64,000 nt of DNA from Rhabditoides inermis (taxonomy: Eukaryota; Nematoda; Chromadorea; Rhabditida; Rhabditidae): positions 1-64,000 of the forward strand of contig CAWZYM010000343.1 in assembly GCA_963966185.1 (NCBI GenBank), given 5' to 3'. Positions within the stretch are counted from its first letter, which is position 1; every line of letters begins with the position of its first letter. This document shows, piece by piece, positions 1-12,900 of the stretch. The position numbers and the translations under genes are program-made. Under the pieces are notes generated by a model. The model had not been told where the DNA came from. It ran no database searches and saw only the letters and a list, made by a program, of their open reading frames with translations.

Positions 1-2773
1 TATGGCAGCATTATTAATGTCTGGATTATTTGTACACAAAGATATCGTCAAGTGATTGATTGTTTACTGATTTTCAAATACACGGATGTGGCCAGTTTCA
101 ACAATACGGTGTCATTCTGATTTCAACGTATTGTATTTGCTGAATCTGCTCAAACGCAGACCAGATAGAGTTCTGTTAAACTGCTGGACATTACTCAGTG
201 TTTCTCAGAAAATTTAATGTGTTGGGTCAATTTGTACCCAAATGAATAACCGTTTTCGTCTTCTGTCAGCCATAACTGGCTTCGTTTTCGGAAGTTTTCT
301 GTTCTGCAAATTTTAAAACGAAGTCAGGCTCATATGGCAGCATTATTAATGTCTGGATTGTTTGTAGACAAAGATATCGTCAAGTAATCGGTTGTTTAAT
401 GATTTTCAAATACACGGATGTGGCCAGTTCTAACAATACAGTGTCATTCTGATTTCATATCATTGTGATTGCTGAATCTGCCCACACGCAGACCAGATAG
501 AGTGCTGTTAAACTGCTGGACATTACTCAGTGTTTCTCAGAAAAATTAATGTGTTAGTACAATTTGTACCCAAATGAATAACCTTTTTCGTCTTCGGTCA
601 GCCATAACTGGCTTCGTTTTCGGAAATTTTCTGTTCTGCAAATTTTAAAACGAAGTCAGTCTCATATGGCAGCACTATTAATGTTTGGATTATTCGTAGA
701 CAAAGATATCGTCAAAAAATCGATTATTTACTGATTTACAAATACACGGCGGATGTGGCCAGTTCTAACAATACTGTGTCATTCTGAGTCCAGTTCATCG
801 TGATTGCTGATTCTGCCTACACGCAGACCAGATAGAGTGATGTTCAACTGCTGGACAATACTCAGGGTTTCTCAGAAAAAATAATGTGTTGGTACAATTT
901 GTACCCAAATAAATAACCTTTTTCGTCTTCTGTCAGCCATAACTGGATTCGTTTTTCGGAAATTTTCTGTTCTGCAAATTTTAAAACGAAGTCAGTCTCA
1001 TATGGCAGCATTTTTAATGTCTGGATTATTTGTACACAAAGATATCGTCAAAAAATCGATTATTTACTGATTTTCAAATACACGGATGTGGCCAGTTCTA
1101 ACAATACAGTGTCGTTCTGTGTTCAAATCATTGTGATTGTTGAATATGCCCACACGCATACCAGATAGAGTGCTGTTAAACTGCTGGACATTACTCAGGG
1201 TTTCTCAGAAAATTTAATGTGTTGGTACAATTTGTACCCAAATGAATAACCTTTTTCGTCTTCTGTCAGCCATAACTGGCTTCGTTTTCGGAAGTTTTCT
1301 GTTCTGCAAATTTTAAAACGGAGTCAGGCTCATATGGCAGCATTACTAATGTCTGGATTGTTTGTAGACAAAGATATCGTCAAGTAATCGGTTGTTTAAT
1401 GATTTTCAAATACACGGATGTGGCCAGTTCTAACAATACTGTGTCATTCTGAGTCCAGTTCATTGTGATTGCTGATTCTGCCTACACGCAGACCATATAG
1501 AGTGATGTTCAACTGCTGGACAATACTCAGGGTTTCTCAGAAAAAATAATGTGTTGGTACAATTTGTACCCAAATGAATAACCTTTTTCGTCTTCGGTAA
1601 GCCATAACTGGCTTCGTTTTCGAAAATTTTCTGTTCTGCAAATTTTAAAACGAAGTCAGTCTCATATGCAGCATTATTAATGTCTGGATTGTTTGTAGAC
1701 AAAGATATCGTCAAGTAATCGGTTGTTTAATGATTTCAAATACACGGATGTGGCCAGTTCTAACAATACTGTGTCATTCTGAGTCCAGTTCATTGTGATT
1801 GCTGATTCTGCCTACACGCAGACCATATAGAGTGATGTTCAACTGCTGGACAATACTCAGGGTTTCTCAGAAAAAATAATGTGTTGGTACAATTTGTACC
1901 CAAATGAATAACCTTTTTCGTCTTCGGTAAGCCATAACTGGCTTCGTTTTCGAAAATTTTCTGTTCTGCAAATTTTAAAACGAAGTCAGTCTCATATGGC
2001 AGCATTATTAATGTCTGGATTATTTGTACATAAAGATATCGTCAAGTGATTGATTGTTTACTGATTTTCAAATACACGGATGTGGCCAGTTTCAACAATA
2101 CGGTGTCATTCTGATTTCAACGTATTGTATTTGCTGAATCTGCTCAAACGCAGACCAGATAGAGTTCTGTTAAACTGCTGGACATTACTCAGGGTTTCTC
2201 AGAAAATTTAATGTGTGGTACAATTTGTACCCAAATGAATAACCTTTTTCGTCTTCGGTAAGCCATAACTGGCTTCGTTTTCGGAAGTTTTCTGTTCTGC
2301 AAATTTCAAAACGAAGTCAGTCTCATATGGCAGCATTATTAATGTCTGGATTATTTGTACACAAAGATATCGTCAAGTAATCGGTTGTTTAATGATTTTC
2401 AAATACACGGATGTGGCCAGTTCTAACAATACAGTGTCATTCTGATTTCATATCATTGTGATTGCTGAATCTGTTCACACGCAGACCAGATAGAGTGCTG
2501 TTAAACTGCTGGACATTACTCAGGGTTTCTCAGAAAATTTAATGTGTTGGTACAATTTGTACCCAAATGAATAACCTTTTTCTTCTTCTGTCAGCCATAA
2601 CTGGCTTCGTTTTCGGAAGTTTTCTGTTCTGCAAATTTTAAAACGGAGTCAGGCTCATATGGCAGCATTATTAATGTCTGGATTGTTTGTAGACAAAGAT
2701 ATCGTCAAGTAATCGGTTGTTTAATGATTTTCAAATACACGGATGTGGCCAGTTCTAACAATACTGTGTCATT
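1..2773. repeat. 332-bp satellite array, first segment
   Basis: The segment consists of tandem, head-to-tail monomers. Successive TATGGCAGCA landmarks fall at positions 1, 333, 665, 1001 and 1333, giving a basic period of 332 bp. Each monomer carries the same ordered landmarks: GATATCGTCAA, ACACGGATGTGGCCAG, GCAGACCAGATAGAG, TACAATTTGTACCC, CATAACTGGCTTCG and TTCTGCAAATTTTAAAACG. Monomers differ by scattered substitutions and small indels, for example a GGCGGATG variant near 749. The array already runs at position 1, so its true left end is outside the window. Positions 1 to about 690 are nearly identical to 5154 to about 5845. There is no sign of a gene in this stretch. Confidence 0.97.
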
Positions 2774-2887
2774 ATCTGTTAAAAAGTACTTGCGTAAAGA
2801 TATTAAGTTTGTCTTGACCCAATTCAACAAAAGCGCATGCATAAAACGTTTACAAATACTAACACAAACCTGCGCCTCTCTCCCCCC

Positions 2888-2920
<33 letters not shown>

Positions 2921-3093
2921 AATATGGACGTATGACGTTATTCATTTGTATTGTTATATTTCATCTGTTAGTGTCCACTGTCCGTTATGCGCAGGTTTGT
3001 GTTAGTATTTGTAAACGTTTTATGCATGCGCTTTTGTTGAATTGGGTCAAGACAAACTTAATATCTTTACGCAAGTACTTTTTAACAGATAAT
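2771..3093. repeat. Foldback: inverted repeat with 105-bp arms
   Basis: The left arm (2771-2875, starting ATTATCTGTTAAAAAG) is matched as a reverse complement by the right arm (2989-3093, ending CTTTTTAACAGATAAT). The arms appear to match throughout by eye. The 113-bp spacer contains a CT microsatellite. Part of the arm, ACGTTTACAAATACTAACAC, recurs as a direct copy near 3353, and GCTTTTGTTGAATT recurs near 3100. The block has therefore been internally recopied. Single-stranded DNA or RNA from it would form a long hairpin. Confidence 0.9.
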
Positions 3094-3234
3094 ATATGTG
3101 CTTTTGTTGAATTTCATAGAAATTTTGAATATGTGCTGAATTATGACTATTCATATGGATTTTATCAAAAAACTACTATCTCTCACTCACTGTGTTATCT
3201 CCTTCTCTTCGTCCCTCCTCTCTCTTTCACTGTT

Positions 3235-3235
<1 letters not shown>

Positions 3236-3305
<70 letters not shown>
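3236..3305. repeat. CT/GA dinucleotide microsatellite
   Basis: An almost uninterrupted run of CT dinucleotides of about 70 bp lies within a wider pyrimidine-rich tract inside the compound insertion. Open frames over it encode only alternating Leu-Ser and are not genes. Confidence 0.95.
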
Positions 3306-3308
<3 letters not shown>

Positions 3309-3675
3309 GCCCTTCTCTCACTGTCTCTTTATATTTTCTGCTCTTCTATCAACGTTTACAAATACTAACACACACTCTCGGCCGTTCTCTCTCTTCTTAC
3401 TCTCCTGAACCACAGATCACTCGTTACGTTTCGGATCGCCGTTACGTTTCACAAAAACGTTTTCCCCACATATTTTCTCACTACCGTTCGGAGTCGCGCC
3501 TACTGCGCTCTTTCTCCTGGTTATAGTTGGCGGACCCAAAACAACGCAAACCCGGCGCGAATTAGACGCTGGCGGCGGCGGGGCGAACTACACTCAAAGT
3601 GCGAGTTGGAGAACACGGGCAGAAAACGCCGAGAGAGTACGCTTTCGGCAGAGAGTCAGCGTTACCGGACACGAC

Positions 3676-3705
3676 ACCCACCCACCCACCCACCCACCCA
3701 CCCAC
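3676..3705. repeat. ACCC tetranucleotide microsatellite
   Basis: About seven tandem ACCC units lie in the GC-richer right half of the compound insertion. Overlapping plus-strand frames read as His-Pro-Thr repeats and have no other support. Confidence 0.92.
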
Positions 3706-3911
3706 ACGCTGGCCTCTCACCTCATGGGTGCGCGAGATCGCTCATAACTTCTTTCGGAGAAAAGATACAAAGATGCCATCAATTAGTGATCTGGCCTACG
3801 GACCCGTGCGAATCTAACTAACATGAATTGAATGAGTTCACATTCCTGCTAACATGATTTTTGGATACAGCTTCTTGAAAATTCTGGGCGCGAGCCCTAT
3901 CCTAAGCCAAA

Positions 3912-3936
3912 AGAGAGGGCGCTGCGCGCCCTCTCT
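3912..3936. repeat. Terminal hairpin of the compound insertion
   Basis: AGAGAGGGCGC, a TGC loop and GCGCCCTCTCT form a perfect 11-bp stem. It sits directly against the right boundary of the inserted block and is followed by AATT and satellite. A GC-rich terminal hairpin is typical of Helitron-type 3' ends. However, the usual spacer of several bases between stem and terminal CTRR is missing, so the class is left open. Confidence 0.85.
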
Positions 3937-3937
3937 A

Positions 3938-6900
3938 ATTCTGAGTCCAGTTCATTGTGATTGCTGATTCTGCCTACACGCAGACCATATAGAGTGATGT
4001 TCAACTGCTGGACAATACTCAGGGTTTCTCAGAAAAAATAATGTGTTGGTACAATTTGTACCCAAATAAATAACCTTTTTCGTCTTCGGTAAGCCATAAC
4101 TGGCTTCGTTTTCGGAAGTTTTCTGTTCTGCAAATTTCAAAACGAAGTCAGTCTCATATGGCATCATTATTATTGTCTGGATTATTTGTACACAAAGATA
4201 TCGTCAAATAATCGATTATTTACTGATTTTCAAATACACGGATGTGGCCAGTTCTAACGATACAGTGTCGTTCTGAGTTCAAATCATTGTGATTGTTGAA
4301 TTTGCCCACACGCAGACCAGATAGAGTGCTGTCAAACTGCTGGACATTACTCAGGGTTTCTCAGAAAAATTTAATGTGTTGGTACAATTTGTACCCAAAT
4401 GAATAACCTTTTTCGTCTTCTGTCAGCCATAACTGGCTTCGTTTTCGAAAAATTTTTGTTCTGCAAATTTTAAAACGAAGTCAGTCTCATATGGCAGCAT
4501 TATTAATGTCTGGATTATTTGTACACAAATATATCGTCAAGTGATTGATTGTTTACTGATTTTCAAATACACGGATGTGGCCAGTTTCAACAATACGGTG
4601 TCATTCTGATTTCAACGTATTGTATTTGCTGAATCTGCTCAAACGCAGACCAGATAGAGTTCTGTTAAACTGCTGGACATTACTCAGGGTTTCTCAGAAA
4701 ATTTAATGTGTTGGTACAATTTGTACCCAAATGAATAACCTTTTTCGTCTTCGGTAAGCCATAACTGGCTTCGTTTTCGGAAGTTTTCTGTTCTGCAATT
4801 TTCAAAACGAAGTCAGTCTCATATGGCAGCATTATTAATGTCTGGATTATTTGTACACAAAGATATCGTCAAGTAATCGGTTGTTTAATGATTTTCAAAT
4901 ACACGGATGTGGCCAGTTCTAACAATACAGTGTCGTTCTGAGTTCAAATCATTGTGATTGTTGAATCTGCCTACACGCAGACCAGATAGAGTGCTGTTAA
5001 ACTGCTGGACATTACTCAGGGTTTCTCAGAAAATTTAATGTGTTGGTACAATTTGTACCCAAATGAATAACCTTTTTCGTCTTCTGTCAGCCATAACTGG
5101 CTTCGTTTTCGAAAAATTTCTGTTCTGCAAATTTTAAAACGAAGTCAGTCTCATATGGCAGCATTATTAATGTCTGGATTATTTGTACACAAAGATATCG
5201 TCAAGTGATTGATTGTTTACTGATTTTCAAATACACGGATGTGGCCAGTTTCAACAATACGGTGTCATTCTGATTTCAACGTATTGTATTTGCTGAATCT
5301 GCTCAAACGCAGACCAGATAGAGTTCTGTTAAACTGCTGGACATTACTCAGTGTTTCTCAGAAAATTTAATGTGTTGGGTCAATTTGTACCCAAATGAAT
5401 AACCGTTTTCGTCTTCTGTCAGCCATAACTGGCTTCGTTTTCGGAAGTTTTCTGTTCTGCAAATTTTAAAACGAAGTCAGGCTCATATGGCAGCATTATT
5501 AATGTCTGGATTGTTTGTAGACAAAGATATCGTCAAGTAATCGGTTGTTTAATGATTTTCAAATACACGGATGTGGCCAGTTCTAACAATACAGTGTCAT
5601 TCTGATTTCATATCATTGTGATTGCTGAATCTGCCCACACGCAGACCAGATAGAGTGCTGTTAAACTGCTGGACATTACTCAGTGTTTCTCAGAAAAATT
5701 AATGTGTTAGTACAATTTGTACCCAAATGAATAACCTTTTTCGTCTTCGGTCAGCCATAACTGGCTTCGTTTTCGGAAATTTTCTGTTCTGCAAATTTTA
5801 AAACGAAGTCAGTCTCATATGGCAGCACTATTAATGTTTGGATTATTCGTAGACAAAGATATCGTCAAGTAATCGATTGTTTACTAATTTTCAATTACAC
5901 GGATGTGGCCAGTACCCAAATGAATAACCTTTTTCGTCTTCGGTCAGCAAAAACTGGCTTCGTTTTCGGAAATTTTCTGTTCTGCAAATTTTAAAACGAA
6001 GTCAGTCTCATATGGCAGCATTATTAAAGTCTGGATTATTTGTAGACAAAGATATCGTCAAGTATTTGATTGTTTACTGATTTTCAAATACACGGATGTG
6101 GCCAGTTCTAACAATACTGTGTCATTCTGAGTCCAGTTCATTGTGATTGCTGAATCTGTTCACACGCAGACCAGATAGAGTGCTGTTAAACTGCTGGACA
6201 TTACTCAGGGTTTCTCAGAAAATTTAATGTGTTGGTACAATTTGTACCCAAATGAATAACCTTTTTCGTCTTCGGTAAGCCATAACTGGCTTCGTTTTCG
6301 GAAGTTTTCTGTTCTGCAAATGTCAAAACGAAGTCAGTCTCATATGGCAGCATTATTAATGTCTGGATTATTTGTACACAAAGATATCGTCAAGTAATCG
6401 GTTGTTTAATGATTTTCAAATACACGGATGTGGCCAGTTCTAACAATACAGTGTCATTCTGATTTCATATCATTGTGATTGCTGAATCTGTTCACACGCA
6501 GACCAGATAGAGTGCTGTTAAACTGCTGGACATTACTCAGGGTTTCTCAGAAAATTTAATGTGTTGGTACAATTTGTACCCAAATGAATAACCTTTTTCT
6601 TCTTCTGTCAGCCATAACTGGCTTCGTTTTCGGAAGTTTTCTGTTCTGCAAATTTTAAAACGGAGTCAGGCTCATATGGCAGCATTATTAATGTCTGGAT
6701 TGTTTGTAGACAAAGATATCGTCAAGTAATCGGTTGTTTAATGATTTTCAAATACACGGATGTGGCCAGTTCTAACAATACTGTGTCATTCTGAGTCCAG
6801 TTCATTGTGATTGCTTATTCTGCCTACACGCAGACCATATAGAGTGATGTTCAACTGCTGGACAATACTCAGGGTTTCTCAGAAAAAATAATGTGTTGGT

Positions 6901-9900
6901 ACAATTTGTACCCAAATAAATAACCTTTTTCGTCTTCGGTAAGCCATAACTGGCTTCGTTTTCGGAAGTTTTCTGTTCTGCAAATTTCAAAACGAAGTCA
7001 GTCTCATATGGCAGCATTATTAATGTCTGGATTATTTGTACACAAAGATATCGTCAAATAATCGATTATTTACTGATTTTCAAATACACGGATGTGGCCA
7101 GTTCTAACGATACAGTGTCGTTCTGAGTTCAAATCATTGTGATTGTTGAATTTGCCTACACGCAGACCAGATAGAGTGCTGTCAAACTGCTGGACATTAC
7201 TCAGGGTTTCTCAGAAAATTTAATGTGTTGGTACAATTTGTACCCAAATGAATAACCTTTTTCGTCTTCTGTCAGCCATAACTGGCTTCGTTTTCGAAAA
7301 ATTTTTGTTCTGCAAATTTTAAAACGAAGTCAGTCTCATATGGCAGCATTATTAATGTCTGGATTATTTGTACACAAAGATATCGTCAAGTGATTGATTG
7401 TTTACTGATTTTCAAATACACGGATGTGGCCAGTTTCAACAATACGGTGTCATTCTGATTTCAACGTATTGTATTTGCTGAATCTGCTCAAACGCAGACC
7501 AGATAGAGTTCTGTTAAACTGCTGGACATTACTCAGGGTTTCTCAGAAAATTTAATGTGTTGGTACAATTTGTACCCAAATGAATAACCTTTTTCGTCTT
7601 CGGTAAGCCATAACTGGCTTCGTTTTCGGAAGTTTTCTGTTCTGCAAATTTCAAAACGAAGTCAGTCTCATATGGCAGCATTATTAATGTCTGGATTATT
7701 TGTACACAAAGATATCGTCAAGTAATCGGTTGTTTAATGATTTTCAAATACACGGATGTGGCCAGTTCTAACAATACAGTGTCGTTCTGAGTTCAAATCA
7801 TTGTGATTGTTGAATCTGCCTACACGCAGACCAGATAGAGTGCTGTTAAACTGCTGGACATTACTCAGGGTTTCTCAGAAAATTTAATGTGTTGGTACAA
7901 TTTGTACCCAAATGAATAACCTTTTTCGTCTTCTGTCAGCCATAACTGGCTTCGTTTTCGAAAAATTTCTGTTCTGCAAATTTTAAAACGAAGTCAGTCT
8001 CATATGGCAGCATTATTAATGTCTGGATTATTTGTACACAAAGATATCGTCAAGTGATTGATTGTTTACTGATTTTCAAATACACGGATGTGGCCAGTTT
8101 CAACAATACGGTGTCATTCTGATTTCAACGTATTGTATTTGCTGAATCTGCTCAAACGCAGACCAGATAGAGTTCTGTTAAACTGCTGGACATTACTCAG
8201 TGTTTCTCAGAAAATTTAATGTGTTGGGTCAATTTGTACCCAAATGAATAACCTTTTTCGTCTTCTGTCAGCCATAACTGGCTTCGTTTTCGGAAGTTTT
8301 CTGTTCTGCAAATTTTAAAACGAAGTCAGGCTCATATGGCAGCATTATTAATGTCTGGATTGTTTGTAGACAAAGATATCGTCAAGTAATCGGTTGTTTA
8401 ATGATTTTCAAATACACGGATGTGGCCAGTTCTAACAATACAGTGTCATTCTGATTTCATATCATTGTGATAGCTGAATCTGCCCACACGCAGACCAGAT
8501 AGAGTGCTGTTAAACTGCTGGACATTACTCAGTGTTTCTCAGAAAAATTAATGTGTTAGTACAATTTGTACCCAAATGAATAACCTTTTTCGTCTTCGGT
8601 CAGCCATAACTGGCTTCGTTTTCGGAAATTTTCTGTTCTGCAAATTTTAAAACGAAGTCAGTCTCATATGGCAGCACTATTAATGTTTGGATTATTCGTA
8701 GACAAAGATATCGTCAAGTAATCGATTGTTTACTAATTTTCAAATACACGGATGTGGCCAGTACCCAAATGAATATCCTTTTTCGTCTTCGGTCAGCAAA
8801 AACTGGCTTCGTTTTCGGAAATTTTCTGTTCTGCAAATTTTAAAACGAAGTCAGTCTCATATGGCAGCATTATTAAAGTCTGGATTATTTGTAGACAAAG
8901 ATATCGTCAAGTATTTGATTGTTTACTGATTTTCAAATACACGGATGTGGCCAGTTCTAACAATACTGTGTCATTCTGAGTCCAGTTCATCGTGATTGCT
9001 GATTCTGTCTACACGCAGACCAGATAGAGTGATGTTTAACTGCTGGACAATACAAGGGTTTCTCAGAAAAAAATGATGTGTTGGTACAATTTGTACCCAA
9101 ATGAATAACATTTTTCGTCTTCGGTCAGCCATAACTGGCTTCGTTTTCGGAAATTTTCTGTTCTGCAAATTTTAAAACGAAGTCAGTCTCATATGGCAGC
9201 ATTATTATTGACTGGATTATTTGTAGACAAAGATATCGTCAAGTAATCGATTGTTCACTGATTTGCAAATACACGGATGTGGCCAGTTCTAACAATACGG
9301 TGTCATTCTGATTCCAGTTCATTGTGATTGTTGAATCTGCCTACACGCAGACCAGATAGAGTGCTGTTAAACTGCTGGACATTACTCAGGGTTTCTCAGA
9401 AAATTTAATGTGTTGGTACAATTTGTACCCAAATGAATAACCTTTTTCGTCTTCTGTCAGCCATAACTGGCTTCGTTTTCGAAAAATTTCTGTTCTGCAA
9501 ATTTTAAAACGAAGTCAGTCTCATATGGCAGCATTATTAATGTCTGGATTATTTGTACACAAAGATATCGTCAAGTGATTGATTGTTTACTGATTTTCAA
9601 ATACACGGATGTGGCCAGTTTCAACAATACGGTGTCATTCTGATTTCAACGTATTGTATTTGCTGAATCTGCTCAAACGCAGACCAGATAGAGTTCTGTT
9701 AAACTGCTGGACATTACTCAGTGTTTCTCAGAAAATTTAATGTGTTGGGTCAATTTGTACCCAAATGAATAACCTTTTTCGTCTTCTGTCAGCCATAACT
9801 GGCTTCGTTTTCGGAAGTTTTCTGTTCTGCAAATTTTAAAACGAAGTCAGGCTCATATGGCAGCATTATTAATGTCTGGATTGTTTGTAGACAAAGATAT

Positions 9901-12900
9901 CGTCAAGTAATCGGTTGTTTAATGATTTTCAAATACACGGATGTGGCCAGTTCTAACAATACAGTGTCATTCTGATTTCATATCATTGTGATTGCTGAAT
10001 CTGCCCACACGCAGACCAGATAGAGTGCTGTTAAACTGCTGGACATTACTCAGTGTTTCTCAGAAAAATTAATGTGTTAGTACAATTTGTACCCAAATGA
10101 ATAACCTTTTTCGTCTTCGGTCAGCCATAACTGGCTTCGTTTTCGGAAATTTTCTGTTCTGCAAATTTTAAAACGAAGTCAGTCTCATATGGCAGCACTA
10201 TTAATGTTTGGATTATTCGTAGACAAAGATATCGTCAAGTAATCGATTGTTTACTAATTTTCAAATACACGGATGTGGCCAGTACCCAAATGAATAACCT
10301 TTTTCGTCTTCGGTCAGCAAAAACTGGCTTCGTTTTCGGAAATTTTCTGTTCTGCAAATTTTAAAACGAAGTCAGTCTCATATGGCAGCATTATTAAAGT
10401 CTGGATTATTTGTAGACAAAGATATCGTCAAGTAATCGATTGTTCACTGATTTGCAAATACACGGATGTGGCCAGTTCTAACAATACGGTGTCATTCTGA
10501 TTCCAGTTCATTGTGATTGCTGATTCTGCCTACACGCAGACCAGATAGAGTGCTGTTAAACTGCTGGACGATGATACTGAGGGTTTTTCAGAAAATTTGA
10601 TGTGTTGGTACAATTTGTACCCAAATGAATAACCTTTTTCGTCTTCGGTCAGCCATAACTGGATTCGTTTTCGGAAATTTTCTGTTCTGCAAATTTTAAA
10701 ACGAAGTCAGTCTCATATGGCAGCATTTTTAATGTCTGGATTATTTGTACACAAAGATATCGTCAAATAATCGATTATTTACTGATTTTCAAATACACGG
10801 CGGATGTGGCCAGTTCTAACAATACTGTGTCATTCTGAGTCCAGTTCATCGTGATTGCTGATTCTGCCTACACGCAGACCAGATAGAGTGATGTTCAACT
10901 GCTGGACAATACTCAGGGTTTCTCAGAAAAAATAATGTGTTGGTACAATTTGTACCCAAATAAATAACCTTTTTCGTCTTCTGTCAGCCATAACTGGCTT
11001 CGTTTTTGAAAATTTTCTGTTCTGCAAATTTTAAAACGAAGTCAGTCTCATATGGCAGCATTATTAATGTCTGGATTATTTGTACACAAAGATATCGTCA
11101 AGTATTTGATTGTTTACTGATTTTCAAATACACGGATATGGCCAGTTTTAACAATACGGTGTCATTCTGAGTCCAGTTCATCGTGTTTGCTGATTCTGCC
11201 TACACGCAGACCAGATAGAGTGATGTTCAACTGCTGGACAATACTCAGGGTTTCTCAGAAAAAATAATGTGTTGGTACAATTTGTACCCAAATGAATAAC
11301 CTTTTTCGTCTTCGGTAAGCCATAACTGGCTTCGTTTTCGGAAATTTTCTGTTCTGCAAATTTCAAAACGAAGTCAGTCTCATATGGCAGCATTTTTAAT
11401 GTCTGGATTATTTGTACACAAAGATATCGTCAAAAAACCGATTATTTACTGATTTTCAAATACACGGATGTGGCCAGTTCTAACAATACAGTGTCGTTCT
11501 GAGTTCAAATCATTGTGATTGTTGAATATGCCCACACGCATACCAGATAGAGTGCTGTTAAACTGCTGGACATTACTCAGGGTTTCTCAGAAAATTTAAT
11601 GTGTTGGTACAATTTGTACCCAAATGAATAACCTTTTTCGTCTTCTGTCAGCCATAACTGGCTTCGTTTTCGGAAGTTTTCTGTTCTGCAAAATTTAAAA
11701 CGGAGTCAGGCTCATATGGCAGCATTATTAATGTCTGGATTGTTTGTAGACAAAGATATCGTCAAGTAATCGGTTGTTTAATGATTTTCAAATACACGGA
11801 TGTGGCCAGTTCTAACAATACTGTGTCATTCTGAGTCCAGTTCATCGTGATTGCTGATTCTGCCTACACGCAGACCAGATAGAGTGCTGTTAAACTGCTG
11901 GACGATGATACTGAGGGTTTTTCAGAAAATTTGATGTGTCGGTACAATTTGTACCCAAATGAATAACCTTTTTCGTCTTCGGTCAGCCATAACTGGATTC
12001 GTTTTCGGAAATTTTCTGTTCTGCAAATTTTAAAACGAAGTCAGTCTCATATGGCAGCATTTTTTAAGTCTGGATTATTTGTACACAAAGATATCGTCAA
12101 ATAATCGATTATTTACTGATTTTCAAATACACGGCGGATGTGGCCAGTTCTAACAATACTGTGTCATTCTGAGTCCAGTTCATCGTGATTGCTGATTCTG
12201 CCTACACGCAGACCAGATAGAGTGATGTTCAACTGCTGGACAATACTCAGGGTTTCTCAGAAAAAAATAATGTGTTGGTACAATTTGTACCCAAATGAAT
12301 AACCTTTTTCGTCTTCGGTAAGCCATAACTGGCTTCGTTTTCGGAAATTTTCTGTTCTGCAAATTTCAAAACGAAGTCAGTCTCATATGGCAGCATTTTT
12401 TAAGTCTGGATTATTTGTACACAAAGATATCGTCAAAAAATCGATTATTTACTGATTTTCAAATACACGGATGTGGCCAGTTCTAACAATACAGTGTCGT
12501 TCTGAGTTCAAATCATTGTGATTGTTGAATATGCCCACACGCAGACCAGATAGAGTGCTGTTAAACTGCTGGACATTACTCAGGGTTTCTCAGAAAATTT
12601 AATGTGTTGGTACAATTTGTACCCAAATGAATAACCTTTTTCGTCTTCTGTCAGCCATAACTGGCTTCGTTTTCGGAAGTTTTCTGTTCTGCAAATTTTA
12701 AAACGGAGTCAGGCTCATATGGCAGCATTATTAATGTCTGGATTGTTTGTAGACAAAGATATCGTCAAGTAATCGGTTGTTTAATGATTTTCAAATACAC
12801 GGATGTGGCCAGTTCTAACAATACTGTGTCATTCTGAGTCCAGTTCATCGTGATTGCTGATTCTGCCTACACGCAGACCATATAGAGTGATGTTCAACTG

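Larger units (their letters stand above)
2774..3937. mobile_element. Compound 1164-bp insertion in the satellite, unclassified
   Basis: This non-satellite block splits a monomer between GTGTCATT and ATTCTGAG. A duplicated satellite stretch at about 6.36-8.74 kb matches the left flank at an offset of 4017 and the right flank at 2850. The difference of 1167 bp equals 1164 bp of element plus a 3-bp ATT duplication, so the empty site is preserved at about 6788. Inside, in order, are a 105-bp-arm foldback (2771-3093), a CT-rich tract (3180-3345), a GC-rich block (3480-3660), an ACCC microsatellite, and a terminal 11-bp-stem hairpin at 3912-3936. No transposase-like frame was found. The right end reads CTAA before T, as in a Helitron, but the left end lacks a canonical TC start. 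It may be two nested elements. Confidence 0.75.

Noticed and set aside
280..300. CENP-B box in CTTCGTTTTCGGAA
   Set aside because: Only the TTCG core agrees with the CENP-B box; the later required A and CGGG positions do not match.
1460..2005. Minus-strand frames of 60-84 codons recurring through the satellite as genes
   Set aside because: They follow the tandem monomers, break in many copies, lack splice or promoter context and arise from homogenised repeat sequence.
2932..3526. Leu/Ser-rich frames of up to 158 codons
   Set aside because: Most of their length is translation of CT microsatellite inside the compound insertion.
2774..3937. Calling the compound insertion a Helitron outright
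   Set aside because: The right end has a hairpin and CTAA|T, but the left end does not start with TC at the inferred boundary and an ATT target duplication is equally consistent.
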